From an uncultured Lachnospiraceae bacterium (lineage in GTDB: Bacteria > Bacillota_A > Clostridia > Lachnospirales > Lachnospiraceae), in the NCBI GenBank assembly GCA_947564305.1, contig CANOBT010000028.1, positions 1-45,059 of the forward strand: a stretch of 45,059 nt of DNA, read 5' to 3'. Positions 37,147-44,095 of this stretch are shown here, one piece after another. The notes below the pieces were generated by a model that saw only the letters and a program-made list of their open reading frames with translations, was not told where the DNA came from and ran no database searches. The position numbers and the translations under genes were made by a program. Numbering within the stretch: position 1 is the first letter of the stretch; each line of letters opens with the position of its first letter.

Positions 37147-37175
37147 AGTTTACTTCAAATCTGCATTTTTGTCAA
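37147..37175 (-). promoter_or_regulatory. Promoter of the polyol operon
   Basis: Minus-strand -35 TTGACA (37170-37175), 17-nt spacer, -10 TAAACT (37147-37152), with TTTGAAG inside the spacer. The leader is about 85 nt. The remainder of 37054-37553 is T-rich, with several GTTTCAAA-like words (37184, 37291) and an inverted-repeat element, and no gene. Confidence 0.78.
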
Positions 37176-37183
37176 TTAATTTT

Positions 37184-37201
37184 CTGTGTTTCAAAGATTT
37201 T
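37184..37201 (-). promoter_or_regulatory. CTTTG-type operator box, polyol promoter
   Basis: Minus-strand AAAATCTTTGAAACACAG, with the same 8-nt spacing to TTGACA as at the symporter promoter. Over 34 aligned positions the two promoters share 28. The position just upstream of -35 fits activation or repression; the DeoR protein is the likely binder. Confidence 0.6.
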
Positions 37202-37384
37202 CAGCGTTTTACACAGTTTTTATTTTCTCAAAACACGTTTTTTCTTTGTTTTCAAATTTTAATTTTGTTTAATTTTCACATATTTTCTGCGTTTCAAAAT
37301 TTTCAGAATTTTCATTCATTTTCTGTTTGTATGGATTTCCGTGCTTTTTGAAGGAATTCAGGAGTGTGCGGATTATCAAAAAAC

Positions 37385-37529
37385 ACAGAATTTTTGAAAA
37401 CAAAATGGCGCTGCTGCATGAAGAAAATCATATACCTGGTATCGTTCATTGTATTTCTAAATCAAATCCGATATTTTGTATATTCTATTCTCGATGCAGC
37501 AGCACCATATATTTTAAAAAAAATTCTGT
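37385..37529. repeat. About 145-bp element with 35-bp imperfect terminal inverted repeats
   Basis: The arm 37385-37419 and the reverse complement of 37494-37529 agree at 29 of 36 aligned positions, starting ACAGAATTTTT and ending GCTGCTGCAT, around a 74-nt AT-rich centre. It lies 25 nt past the stop of the third cassette gene. It could be a miniature inverted-repeat element, a long 3' hairpin of the cassette message, or a relic of insertion. Confidence 0.5.
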
Positions 37530-37553
37530 TTATACGGCTCTATCTCAAAAGAC

Positions 37554-38390
37554 TCAGCCTGTATCGCTCACACTATGATCTCGTTCTACCATCAATATAT
37601 AAAAGCATTCACCTTCCCTATACCCAAAACACCGAATCTGAGAATGCTTTCCACAACGAAACTTATCCATCTTTTTGTCCGCAAATGCTGTATGCAGAAA
37701 ATAATTCTGCTTTTTCGAAGACGGTTGGTAACTTTTATAACAAAAGAACTTATCCTGCTGGATTTCCGGCCATGATTTCGTTTCAAATCTCTCTAATGCA
37801 GCAAGCAGTTCCTCCACCTCTGTCTTTTGCAGTTCTTCTATACTTTTCATTCCTATATCGAGAAAGTCCGTTCTAAGCCGACCTTCTCGATACCGCAGTT
37901 TTAAATAATCAAACGTTTTTATTGCTCTACACTGCCAAAGCATACCAAGCAAATATCGCGTTGTAACCGCAGATTTCACATCTACTACTTCGTCTTTATA
38001 TATAACATTCAGTATTCTGTCTTGATAATCTACATGCGGAAAAGAAATTACATCTGTCCTGCGTCTTGCTGCTTCTTCTAACGAATCATCACATTCTGAT
38101 AACTCTTCATCCCAAAAAGGCGGTTCCATAATCAAAGAAGAAAGTTCCCGCTTCCACTTCTTGACCTGATCACGATATATCGGGTCCACTTTCCCCTTAC
38201 GATTCTGCAGGTCCAGAATCGTCATATCTTTCGTAATCCTTCTATTATATAATGAACTATGTCTCATCAATGAAATCTTTAGTTTTCTAAGAATTCCAAG
38301 ATTCATACTCATAACAGGCAGTGTCTGATAAAAGTCATCCTGATTCTGAAACTGGCCGTCCAGAGATTTCTCATTTAGTAATAATTCCAT
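37554..38390 (-). CDS. Unknown third protein of the DUF262/ATPase cassette
   Basis: A 278-aa soluble protein that I cannot assign to a family. It is basic and rich in Arg and Lys in the N-terminal half (LRKLKISLMRHSSLYNRR), has an acidic patch DEELSECDDSLEEAARRR, and a C-terminal region with paired Lys, Cys and His ending CFYILMVERDHSVSDTG. That last strand-loop pattern (hydrophobic strand, then a D/E-R-DH motif) recalls small RNase or nuclease-like folds, but no complete catalytic motif is visible. AAGGAGG precedes the ATG, 9 nt after the ATPase stop, so it is the last gene of a coupled operon and the likely effector if the cassette is defensive. Confidence 0.78.
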   Translation of the reverse strand: MELLLNEKSLDGQFQNQDDFYQTLPVMSMNLGILRKLKISLMRHSSLYNRRITKDMTILDLQNRKGKVDPIYRDQVKKWKRELSSLIMEPPFWDEELSECDDSLEEAARRRTDVISFPHVDYQDRILNVIYKDEVVDVKSAVTTRYLLGMLWQCRAIKTFDYLKLRYREGRLRTDFLDIGMKSIEELQKTEVEELLAALERFETKSWPEIQQDKFFCYKSYQPSSKKQNYFLHTAFADKKMDKFRCGKHSQIRCFGYREGECFYILMVERDHSVSDTG

Positions 38391-38399
38391 CCTGCCTCC

Positions 38400-39476
38400 T
38401 TACATTCCCAACAGTTCATCCAGATCATCATCAAACTGATCGAACAGACCATATGGATGATTTTCTTCCGCTCCTTGCCTATTTAGTTTGATATCATACA
38501 CCTTAGTCTGCATCGTCTCATCTAGTTCGAGAAAATAAACCGCGGTTTTATCTTTAGAAATTCTCTCTTTCTTGATGCATTTTCTTAATCCATTATAAAT
38601 ATGGTCGCTATGAGTCTCTAAAATCACCTGTAAGCCCAGATTTGATACATATGCTAAAAACTCAACAAGCCGGGACTGAGCCCTTGGATGTAAATGAATC
38701 TCCGGGTTCTCAATAATCAGTGTATCATCCACTTTACAGCTCAGTGCCGCTATAACTAGTGTCGCAATATACGTAACTCCGGTCCCAACATTTCTAGCTC
38801 TGTAATACCTATTACTTTTTGCATTTGCATAAGCAGCCACAACCTGGTCGATATCTGACACAATGTTTGTCTGAATATGAAATCCTGTCAGGTATTCCAA
38901 CCAGTAATTCACCTGATTATTCAGACTCATTCCTACCGTTTCCGGATTGCAGGCGAAGCCTTTCTCCGGAATCCTTTCCTGTCCGAACATTCCCAGAAAA
39001 GAATAGGTATATTCCCCATGATTTCCAATTTCCTGTGGTTTTTCCATATTCAGATCATATGCCTTTTCCACCCCGATACGGTCCACCGGCAAATATATGA
39101 TATGGTGTGTCTTCACATAATTAAGCACATCCTCTTCAGAAGACATTCTTAATCCAACCAGACTAACGCTGTTTCCACCAGATATATGGACTTCAGATGT
39201 ATAAGTTTTCACGTCTTCTTTTATCTCAATTTTAAACTGAATATTTTTATTTCCTTTGATAGTATTTTTTATATCTGCAAACCGCCCCAAATCTACATAT
39301 TTACAATCCCCTTCACTATTATCTTTTTCCTTCTGTTTTTGAATCACATACAGAAGCGCTTGAATAATCGAGGACTTTCCCGCAGAATTGACTCCGGACA
39401 ACAATGTAAACTCTCTCAATTCCATCTCAATCCGATTAATGCTTTTATACCCGTCTGCCAGTATTTTTCTTACCAT
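38400..39476 (-). CDS. AAA/ABC-type ATPase with DUF3696 C-terminus
   Basis: A 358-aa OLD/RecF-like P-loop ATPase without a TOPRIM domain. Walker A is GVNSAGKSS (about 28-36), the signature-like region RNVGTGVTYIATLVIAAL, Walker B LIIENPEIHLHP with Glu256, and the switch motif ILETHSD at about 287-291. The C-terminal GLFDQFDDDLDELL is the DUF3696 hallmark. Such ATPases act as sensors or energy modules in many anti-phage systems. AAGGAG 7 nt before the ATG at 39476 sets the start, giving a 32-nt overlap with the DUF262 gene. Translation of the three genes is coupled. Confidence 0.9.
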   Translation of the reverse strand: MVRKILADGYKSINRIEMELREFTLLSGVNSAGKSSIIQALLYVIQKQKEKDNSEGDCKYVDLGRFADIKNTIKGNKNIQFKIEIKEDVKTYTSEVHISGGNSVSLVGLRMSSEEDVLNYVKTHHIIYLPVDRIGVEKAYDLNMEKPQEIGNHGEYTYSFLGMFGQERIPEKGFACNPETVGMSLNNQVNYWLEYLTGFHIQTNIVSDIDQVVAAYANAKSNRYYRARNVGTGVTYIATLVIAALSCKVDDTLIIENPEIHLHPRAQSRLVEFLAYVSNLGLQVILETHSDHIYNGLRKCIKKERISKDKTAVYFLELDETMQTKVYDIKLNRQGAEENHPYGLFDQFDDDLDELLGM

Positions 39477-40632
39477 CTGCCAACTCCTTATATTTATCAA
39501 CGACTACCTGAAATCTTTCATCCACATGGATTTTACTGTCTACATTATACGTAAGCGCATTCAAAAATACGCTGTCTTCTAACATCTCATCTACCGCTGT
39601 CTCTATTTCATCCGGATTTATGCCTTGATTTTCTTCGGCAAATAATGCTAAAAAATAAAATAAACTTTCAAACAGAGTCATACTGACAGGACGGCGGCGG
39701 CCGCTGTCTGTAGGAATACGAAATGCATCTTCACCCAAAATAAAATAGCTGTCATCCATCACCCCGCAAAACATCTCTTCTAGCTCCCGCAGTCCTGCTT
39801 CACTCATTCGGTTGAGCTGCTCCATAGTTTCTCCTAAAAGTTCTTCTATGTCACTTCTATATCTTACTTTTTCTCCGTTCCTTTTTATCAACTGGCCTTT
39901 TTTCCAAAGATAAAAACCAATTGCACGCAATATAATATATTTATCCTTCATATGAATAGAACTGATTGAATTTCCTGTAGCACGTTTGAACTCTTCTCGT
40001 TCCGCCAATCTATTTAATAATTTTGTAGAGCGCCCCTGATATAATGCATTTCTCATTTCCTGATTATTCAATGGAGTGCCACCCCGATTCACCCTGTCAA
40101 ATATATCAAACCGTACCCTGTCAGGGGTAGGATACTTTATAACCTGCATAATTAACTGAAAATCTTCTATTGAAGCTGCAAATTTACGCATGTCTTCATT
40201 GCTCTCCAAATCTTGAAACTTACAGCCATTTAACTGCGGCAAAATATTTAACCCTTTTAAAGCAAATTTATTGTCCAGGTAGTCAAAAAAAGTTGTAAGC
40301 CTTTGCCTTCCATCTACAATTACCAGATTCCCTTCCATTGTTTCTGCAAGATATATTAAAGGAAGGGGAATCCCCATAATTATTGATTCAATCAATTCTG
40401 ATTTCTGTTTTGATTTCCACACATAATTTCTTTGAAAATCTGGGTCCAGACGAATAGCCCCCCTGTCGTATCGGCGTTTCAATTCATAAATTGAAAACTG
40501 CATTCTGTCAATTTTCAGGCTGACTATTGGATATACACTCTGATCCATTTCTATTTTATTTCCATCAAACCTTATCGTGCCGGCATCATCCACGCCGTCT
40601 TCCTCTTCAATTTCTGAAATCCAGTCTTTCAT
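39445..40632 (-). CDS. DUF262-domain protein (ParB/Srx-like, GmrS N-terminus type)
   Basis: A 395-aa protein with the DUF262 domain near the N-terminus. DPDFQRNYVWK is followed by the DGRQR nucleotide-binding motif (about 107-111) and FDRVNRGGTPLNNQEMRNALYQG. DUF262 binds or hydrolyses nucleotides and is the N-terminal half of GmrSD and SspE, which cut modified or phosphorothioated DNA. The DUF1524 HNH nuclease half of those enzymes is absent; the remainder is helical with no nuclease motif I can see. AGGAG 7 nt before the ATG at 40632 fixes the start. It is the first gene of the cassette, behind its own promoter. Confidence 0.9.
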   Translation of the reverse strand: MKDWISEIEEEDGVDDAGTIRFDGNKIEMDQSVYPIVSLKIDRMQFSIYELKRRYDRGAIRLDPDFQRNYVWKSKQKSELIESIIMGIPLPLIYLAETMEGNLVIVDGRQRLTTFFDYLDNKFALKGLNILPQLNGCKFQDLESNEDMRKFAASIEDFQLIMQVIKYPTPDRVRFDIFDRVNRGGTPLNNQEMRNALYQGRSTKLLNRLAEREEFKRATGNSISSIHMKDKYIILRAIGFYLWKKGQLIKRNGEKVRYRSDIEELLGETMEQLNRMSEAGLRELEEMFCGVMDDSYFILGEDAFRIPTDSGRRRPVSMTLFESLFYFLALFAEENQGINPDEIETAVDEMLEDSVFLNALTYNVDSKIHVDERFQVVVDKYKELADGKKNTGRRV

Positions 40633-40675
40633 AATCTGGCTCCTGTTCATTTAAAATATAGTAATAATCTTCTAC

Positions 40676-40705
40676 ATTCTATCATTTTTCCACTGTATGT
40701 TTCAA
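40676..40705 (-). promoter_or_regulatory. Promoter of the three-gene cassette
   Basis: Minus-strand -35 TTGAAA (40700-40705), 18-nt spacer, -10 TAGAAT (40676-40681), about 45 nt before the DUF262 start. No palindrome or regulator gene accompanies it, suggesting constitutive low expression. Confidence 0.6.
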
Positions 40706-40739
40706 CCTGGCATTCTTGATAAGAATATATAAATAACCT

Positions 40740-41073
40740 TCAATTCAATTTATCACGCAGTACTTCTATTTTGCAGGAATGTTCTTTTGTCTCCTTATCA
40801 TAAGCAATACCTACACCAAGTATCCTTCCCAAATATCTTCAAGCTGGCAAAAACAGGACCAGCATTATATGCGCTGGAAAAAAAGGATGCAATCATGTTT
40901 GCCATCACAGACTTGCCGAAACGACGCGGCCTGGTAATGCAGACATAATTTGTACTGGTTTCAATCCGCGGTATCATTTGCTCCAACAACAGGGATTTAT
41001 CTACAAAGTAAGGACTGAGATATTCCCTGCTGTATGCGTCATAAACAGCAGCCGGATTCAAATAATTTCCCAT
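40740..41073 (-). pseudogene. Internally deleted AAA-ATPase_like / PD-(D/E)XK (DUF1703-type) gene
   Basis: The first 80 codons read as the N-terminus of the common AAA-ATPase_like protein with C-terminal PD-(D/E)XK nuclease domain: YFVDKSLLLEQMIPRIE, then Walker A ITRPRRFGKSVMANMIASFF. The frame then runs out at a stop (40798). In another frame directly after it (40740-40817) the family's C-terminal end is readable: LGVGIAYDKETKEHSCKIEV, followed by a stop. Intact members are roughly 500-570 aa, so about 400 internal codons are gone and the junction is out of frame. It is a deletion remnant beside the cassette. AAGGAG precedes the ATG at 41073. Confidence 0.82.
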
Positions 41074-41120
41074 AGTATTCTGCGCTCCTTTCCTTAACCT
41101 GCCCCACTAAAAAAATGAAT

Positions 41121-42374
41121 CTAATCCTGCATCTCCATTGCCTCCATCCCTTTGGATTTCCCCAGAATCACAAAAGAGATAATTGAAAGAAATCCCATCA
41201 ATAAATAGATTTCCCGCATTGGCAGAATCAATGATAATGCCGCCAGCAAAAATGACCCTACAGGCATGGAGGAGCATGCCAAAGCATTAAATATCCCGCT
41301 GATCCTGCCGACAAATTCCTCCGGTGTCCTTGACACAAAGATAATCTGAACTGTAACGCCGATTATCGAATTTACAGTTCCAAAGATGAACGCTGCGATA
41401 AAATAGCTGACATATCGTCCCCCCGCTGAAGGAATGATTCCAAGCAATATGTATATAAAATAAAGAATCCCTATGATGATTCCGCCACGAACCAGTAATT
41501 GTTTTTCCGATATCTTTTGGGATATAACCGGCAAAATCAATGAACCACATATCATGCCGATTGTAATTGCCGTACCGCCGACGGACATTGCCAAAACACC
41601 CAGTCTCAGGTATTCACTGATATAGGCTGCCTGCAGGTTTTCTATCGGCAAAGTGCATAGATTTAATATCACGCAAGCCGCACATGCCATCACCGCCAGA
41701 TTGCTCTTTTTAAAATATACCGCCCCTTCTTTCAGAGAATTGATATAATCCTGCAATTGAAACTTCTTACCTTCTCTTTTCCTGTCATCTATTTTCAGAA
41801 ATGATAAGAGGAAACCTGAGGCCAGAAACGTAATCACATCTACAAACAGGGCTCCCTCAATGCCGATGCACCCTATGATGATTCCTGCACATCCCGTTCC
41901 CACTAACTCGGAAGTCCTGCGGGCACTCTGGTCCAACGAAATCGCTGTCTTGTAATTCTCTTTCTTTAATATCTGAGGCAGAACAGCTACCCCGTTTGGA
42001 ATACGCAGCGCCTCAATGGTTGAGTTGGCGAACGTTAAAATCAACAAGTGCACAGGAGCGGCAACATTCAGAATGAAAAGAATACAGGTAACAAAAACAA
42101 TGCCTCCCCGGAGAATATCACATGTTACGATCGTTTTCTTTTTATCAAAGTATTCCGTAAACCCGCCGAGAAATGGCTGAAATAATACGGTAGGAATCAT
42201 ATTGACACCTAATATGATGGTTAGCCATGCCGTCGAGCCTGTCAGTTGATAGACCATCCAGCTATATGCGATTGCGTCAATCGAATCCCCAAAACGGCTT
42301 ATAATATTTGCCAAGAGCATATATCTGAAGTTCTTTTCACGCTTTAAAATGTTGATGTAGATGTCAAAATACAT
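41121..42374 (-). CDS. MFS exporter, MFS_3 / macrolide-efflux-like
   Basis: A 417-aa permease with 12 predicted helices. The opening FRYMLLANIISRFGDSIDAIAYSWMVYQLTGS and the motif QPFLGGFTEYFDKKKTIV are those of the MFS_3 group (enterobactin exporter, Mef-type drug efflux). It most likely exports a small toxic or signalling molecule using the proton gradient; the substrate is unknown. The ribosome binding site is not clear: GAGGAG lies 15 nt before the ATG at 42374, unusually far. Its promoter region is a 65-bp sequence duplicated upstream of the gene at 43230-43499, suggesting both were joined by recombination. Confidence 0.85.
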   Translation of the reverse strand: MYFDIYINILKREKNFRYMLLANIISRFGDSIDAIAYSWMVYQLTGSTAWLTIILGVNMIPTVLFQPFLGGFTEYFDKKKTIVTCDILRGGIVFVTCILFILNVAAPVHLLILTFANSTIEALRIPNGVAVLPQILKKENYKTAISLDQSARRTSELVGTGCAGIIIGCIGIEGALFVDVITFLASGFLLSFLKIDDRKREGKKFQLQDYINSLKEGAVYFKKSNLAVMACAACVILNLCTLPIENLQAAYISEYLRLGVLAMSVGGTAITIGMICGSLILPVISQKISEKQLLVRGGIIIGILYFIYILLGIIPSAGGRYVSYFIAAFIFGTVNSIIGVTVQIIFVSRTPEEFVGRISGIFNALACSSMPVGSFLLAALSLILPMREIYLLMGFLSIISFVILGKSKGMEAMEMQD

Positions 42375-42404
42375 TTCTGATTGAATTAACTCCTCTCTGG
42401 GTAT

Positions 42405-42469
42405 CTCATTTTACAACCTTTATCTTACTCATACAGTATACCACGGCTGTCAGAAATGAGCCACTCAAA
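42405..42469. repeat. 65-bp direct repeat R1 (promoter region of the MFS exporter)
   Basis: Identical to 43517-43581 at 63 of 65 positions and in the same orientation. On the minus strand it contains TGGTATACT, an extended -10 box (AGTATA at 42435-42440 on the plus strand). It also carries CTCATTT and AAATGAG as inverted outer arms and TGAGTGGCTCA as a small palindrome. Confidence 0.9.
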
Positions 42470-42521
42470 TCCAAGATACTAAATATAAAAAGAAGCTATC
42501 ATTACGACAACTTCTCATTTC

Positions 42522-42785
42522 TTAGTCTTCATAGTGCCCTTTGCAAGATTTCACAATTATCTGATTGTCAGATATTTCATATACAAGACGGTTTGCTTCG
42601 TCTATTCGTCTACTATATAGCCTTGATTTATCATACTTTAAACGTTCTGGCTTCCCTATGCCCTGCATCGCTCCGTCCCTGTCTATGCTTTTCAACAGTT
42701 GGTTTATCCGTTTTATAGTCTTTTTGTCCTGTCCCTGCCATTCAATATACTGATTCCAACCGGTATCTGTAAATAATATATTCAT
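42522..42785 (-). CDS. yoeB: Toxin of the Txe/YoeB family (ribosome-dependent mRNA interferase)
   Basis: An 87-aa RelE/ParE-fold toxin. The order W-x(4)-WQxxDKKTIKRIN, GIGKPERLK, YSRRIDEANRLVYEI and C-terminal CKGHYED matches YoeB, with His-Tyr near the end and Arg in RLVY as catalytic residues. The usual CRYHY is CKGHY here, so one position near the active site differs. YoeB cleaves mRNA in the ribosomal A site. The start at 42785 follows GGAG and lies 4 nt after the antitoxin stop, the standard antitoxin-toxin order. The longer open frame upstream is antitoxin sequence in another frame. Confidence 0.93.
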   Translation of the reverse strand: MNILFTDTGWNQYIEWQGQDKKTIKRINQLLKSIDRDGAMQGIGKPERLKYDKSRLYSRRIDEANRLVYEISDNQIIVKSCKGHYED

Positions 42786-42789
42786 TCTT

Positions 42790-43047
42790 TTAGTTCTCCA
42801 TGGCTTCCAGCTCCTCCATCGTCTTTGCAACTACTTTTCCGGCTTTCAGCTCTTCATCTGATTTATCCAACATAGCAAGGTATTCAATATTTCGCTTCGC
42901 TTTTTGCAATGCATTATATTCAGCTTCATTTATCATATAAATATTTTCATTTCGAGGTCTTGATATAAGAACGGTTTCACCCATATGAATCCTATCACAC
43001 CATTCCTTGAAATTGTCCCTCACATTTACAGACTTTACAGCCACCAT
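42790..43047 (-). CDS. yefM: Antitoxin of the Phd/YefM family
   Basis: An 85-aa antitoxin that binds DNA with its N-terminal half and neutralises YoeB with its flexible, acidic C-terminus (SDEELKAGKVVAKTMEELEAMEN). The Phd/YefM fold is seen in VNVRDNFKEWCDRIHMGETVLISRPRNENIYMINEAEYNAL. AAGGGGG precedes the ATG at 43047. It has a consensus promoter, with a 16-bp perfect palindrome between promoter and start codon where autorepression probably occurs. Confidence 0.94.
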   Translation of the reverse strand: MVAVKSVNVRDNFKEWCDRIHMGETVLISRPRNENIYMINEAEYNALQKAKRNIEYLAMLDKSDEELKAGKVVAKTMEELEAMEN

Positions 43048-43067
43048 AGTTTATCCCCCTTCGTGTC

Positions 43068-43083
43068 AAAAACGTACGTTTTT
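43068..43083. promoter_or_regulatory. Palindromic operator of yefM-yoeB
   Basis: AAAAACGTACGTTTTT is a perfect 16-bp palindrome between the yefM promoter and its ribosome binding site. YefM-type antitoxins bind short palindromes of this kind (the E. coli core is TGTACA; here CGTACG). Confidence 0.6.
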
Positions 43084-43105
43084 TTGTATCTATTTTTGTA
43101 CTTCT

Positions 43106-43134
43106 ATTATATTCAAAGCCTGCTCTGGTGTCAA
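43106..43134 (-). promoter_or_regulatory. Consensus promoter of yefM-yoeB
   Basis: Minus-strand TTGACA (43129-43134), 17-nt spacer, TATAAT (43106-43111): a perfect sigma-A consensus, as expected for a promoter held down by autorepression. Confidence 0.85.
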
Positions 43135-43229
43135 TAAAAAGACAAATGTTCCATATTCAAATTAATGCCTTTCACACTTAAAATAACTCTCTCATCCGCT
43201 TTTAATTTTTATAAAATAGATTACTTTTA

Positions 43230-43499
43230 TTATTTCCCCCTGCTGCATTGCACAACTTCTCTTGCTTTCAAAATATCATCTTTATGAACATAGAAAATAT
43301 ACTCATACATTCTGGAGGTATCTGCTCCTGCGCTTCCCATCCTGGCTCTTGAACCTGCTGCCACCGGCGACGGACTCTCCCGATTAATGGTCTTCAAGTC
43401 ATATTTTATTCCATGCTGTTTCAATCGTTCTCTTAGCTCACCCTGCTCCTGCATGGAATATGTAATGCATAATTCTTTTCTATTGAGAATTGAAATCAT
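43230..43499 (-). CDS. Small protein resembling DUF2007-type domains
   Basis: An 89-aa protein. ELCITYSMQEQGELRERLKQHGIKYDLKTI at the start and YEYIFYVHKDDILKAREVV at the end give a beta-alpha-beta...beta-alpha pattern like DUF2007, proposed to bind small ligands or proteins. The middle (residues 40-63) is a Ser/Ala/Gly/Arg linker. The family assignment is tentative. GGGAGGG precedes the ATG at 43499. The gene is driven by the second copy of the 65-bp duplicated promoter, and the toxin-antitoxin pair follows in the same direction. Confidence 0.6.
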   Translation of the reverse strand: MISILNRKELCITYSMQEQGELRERLKQHGIKYDLKTINRESPSPVAAGSRARMGSAGADTSRMYEYIFYVHKDDILKAREVVQCSRGK

Positions 43500-43516
43500 A
43501 GTTTTCCCTCCCTGAG

Positions 43517-43581
43517 CTCATTTTACAACCTTTATCTTATTCCTACAGTATACCACGGCTGTCAGAAATGAGCCACTCAAA
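43517..43581. repeat. 65-bp direct repeat R2 (promoter region of the DUF2007-like gene)
   Basis: The partner of 42405-42469, 1112 bp away, with two mismatches. It carries the same TGGTATACT extended -10 (AGTATA at 43547-43552). R1 and R2 bracket yoeB, yefM and the DUF2007-like gene. Confidence 0.9.
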
Positions 43582-43623
43582 AATCGAAACGGCACCTTTC
43601 ATTTTTTATTGACATTTCTGCCA

Positions 43624-44048
43624 CTAATGAGAACTTTTTACCCAATGGATGGAATCTGCAAATTCATATAAATCGCCTAATTCCTTGATTCCTTCCAACT
43701 CCCATACATAGAATGCTCCATCCAGGCGGACAAATACAGCCCCTTTTTTCTTCGACATGTCATACAATAAATGAGCCTGTTCTCCTTCGGCAATTTCATA
43801 TGTCACATGATCTGCTTCATCTGTAATATCCCGAAGACTGTACCGGGCGCGGGCATGACTATCATACATTAATACAAAATTATGATTGCTTTCCGGATAT
43901 ATTGCCAAATCACTTGCAAGTATATCCATATAAAGCGTATCCGCAATATCGTCAATCCTTCCGCCGAGTATATGGCTTTCTGCGAACATCCTGACAGGCA
44001 GAAAAGCAGAAATAATATCATTACATACAATAAACCTTTTTTCATCAT
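43624..44048 (-). pseudogene. Frameshifted lipoprotein gene
   Basis: From the ATG at 44048, with AGGAG 6 nt upstream, the frame reads MMKKGLLYVMILFLLFCLSGC, a textbook lipoprotein signal with lipobox LSGC, then SQKAIYSAEG. That frame then loses sense. A neighbouring frame carries on naturally from about 43957 with IDDIADTLYMDILASDLAIY to the stop at 43624, about 110 more residues. A one-base loss near 43957-43962 would explain this. The uninterrupted open frame that starts with GTG at 44055 overlaps the ribosome binding site and gives no sensible N-terminus. Unless it is a sequencing error, the 142-aa lipoprotein is broken. Function unknown. Confidence 0.72.
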
Positions 44049-44095
44049 AATGCACTCCTATCGAACAATTTCATCTGTGCTACAGACATCCTCAC

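Noticed and set aside
37364..37876. 170-aa plus-strand frame overlapping the end of the cassette
   Set aside because: It crosses the inverted-repeat element and is antisense to the third cassette gene, which has a clear start and operon context.
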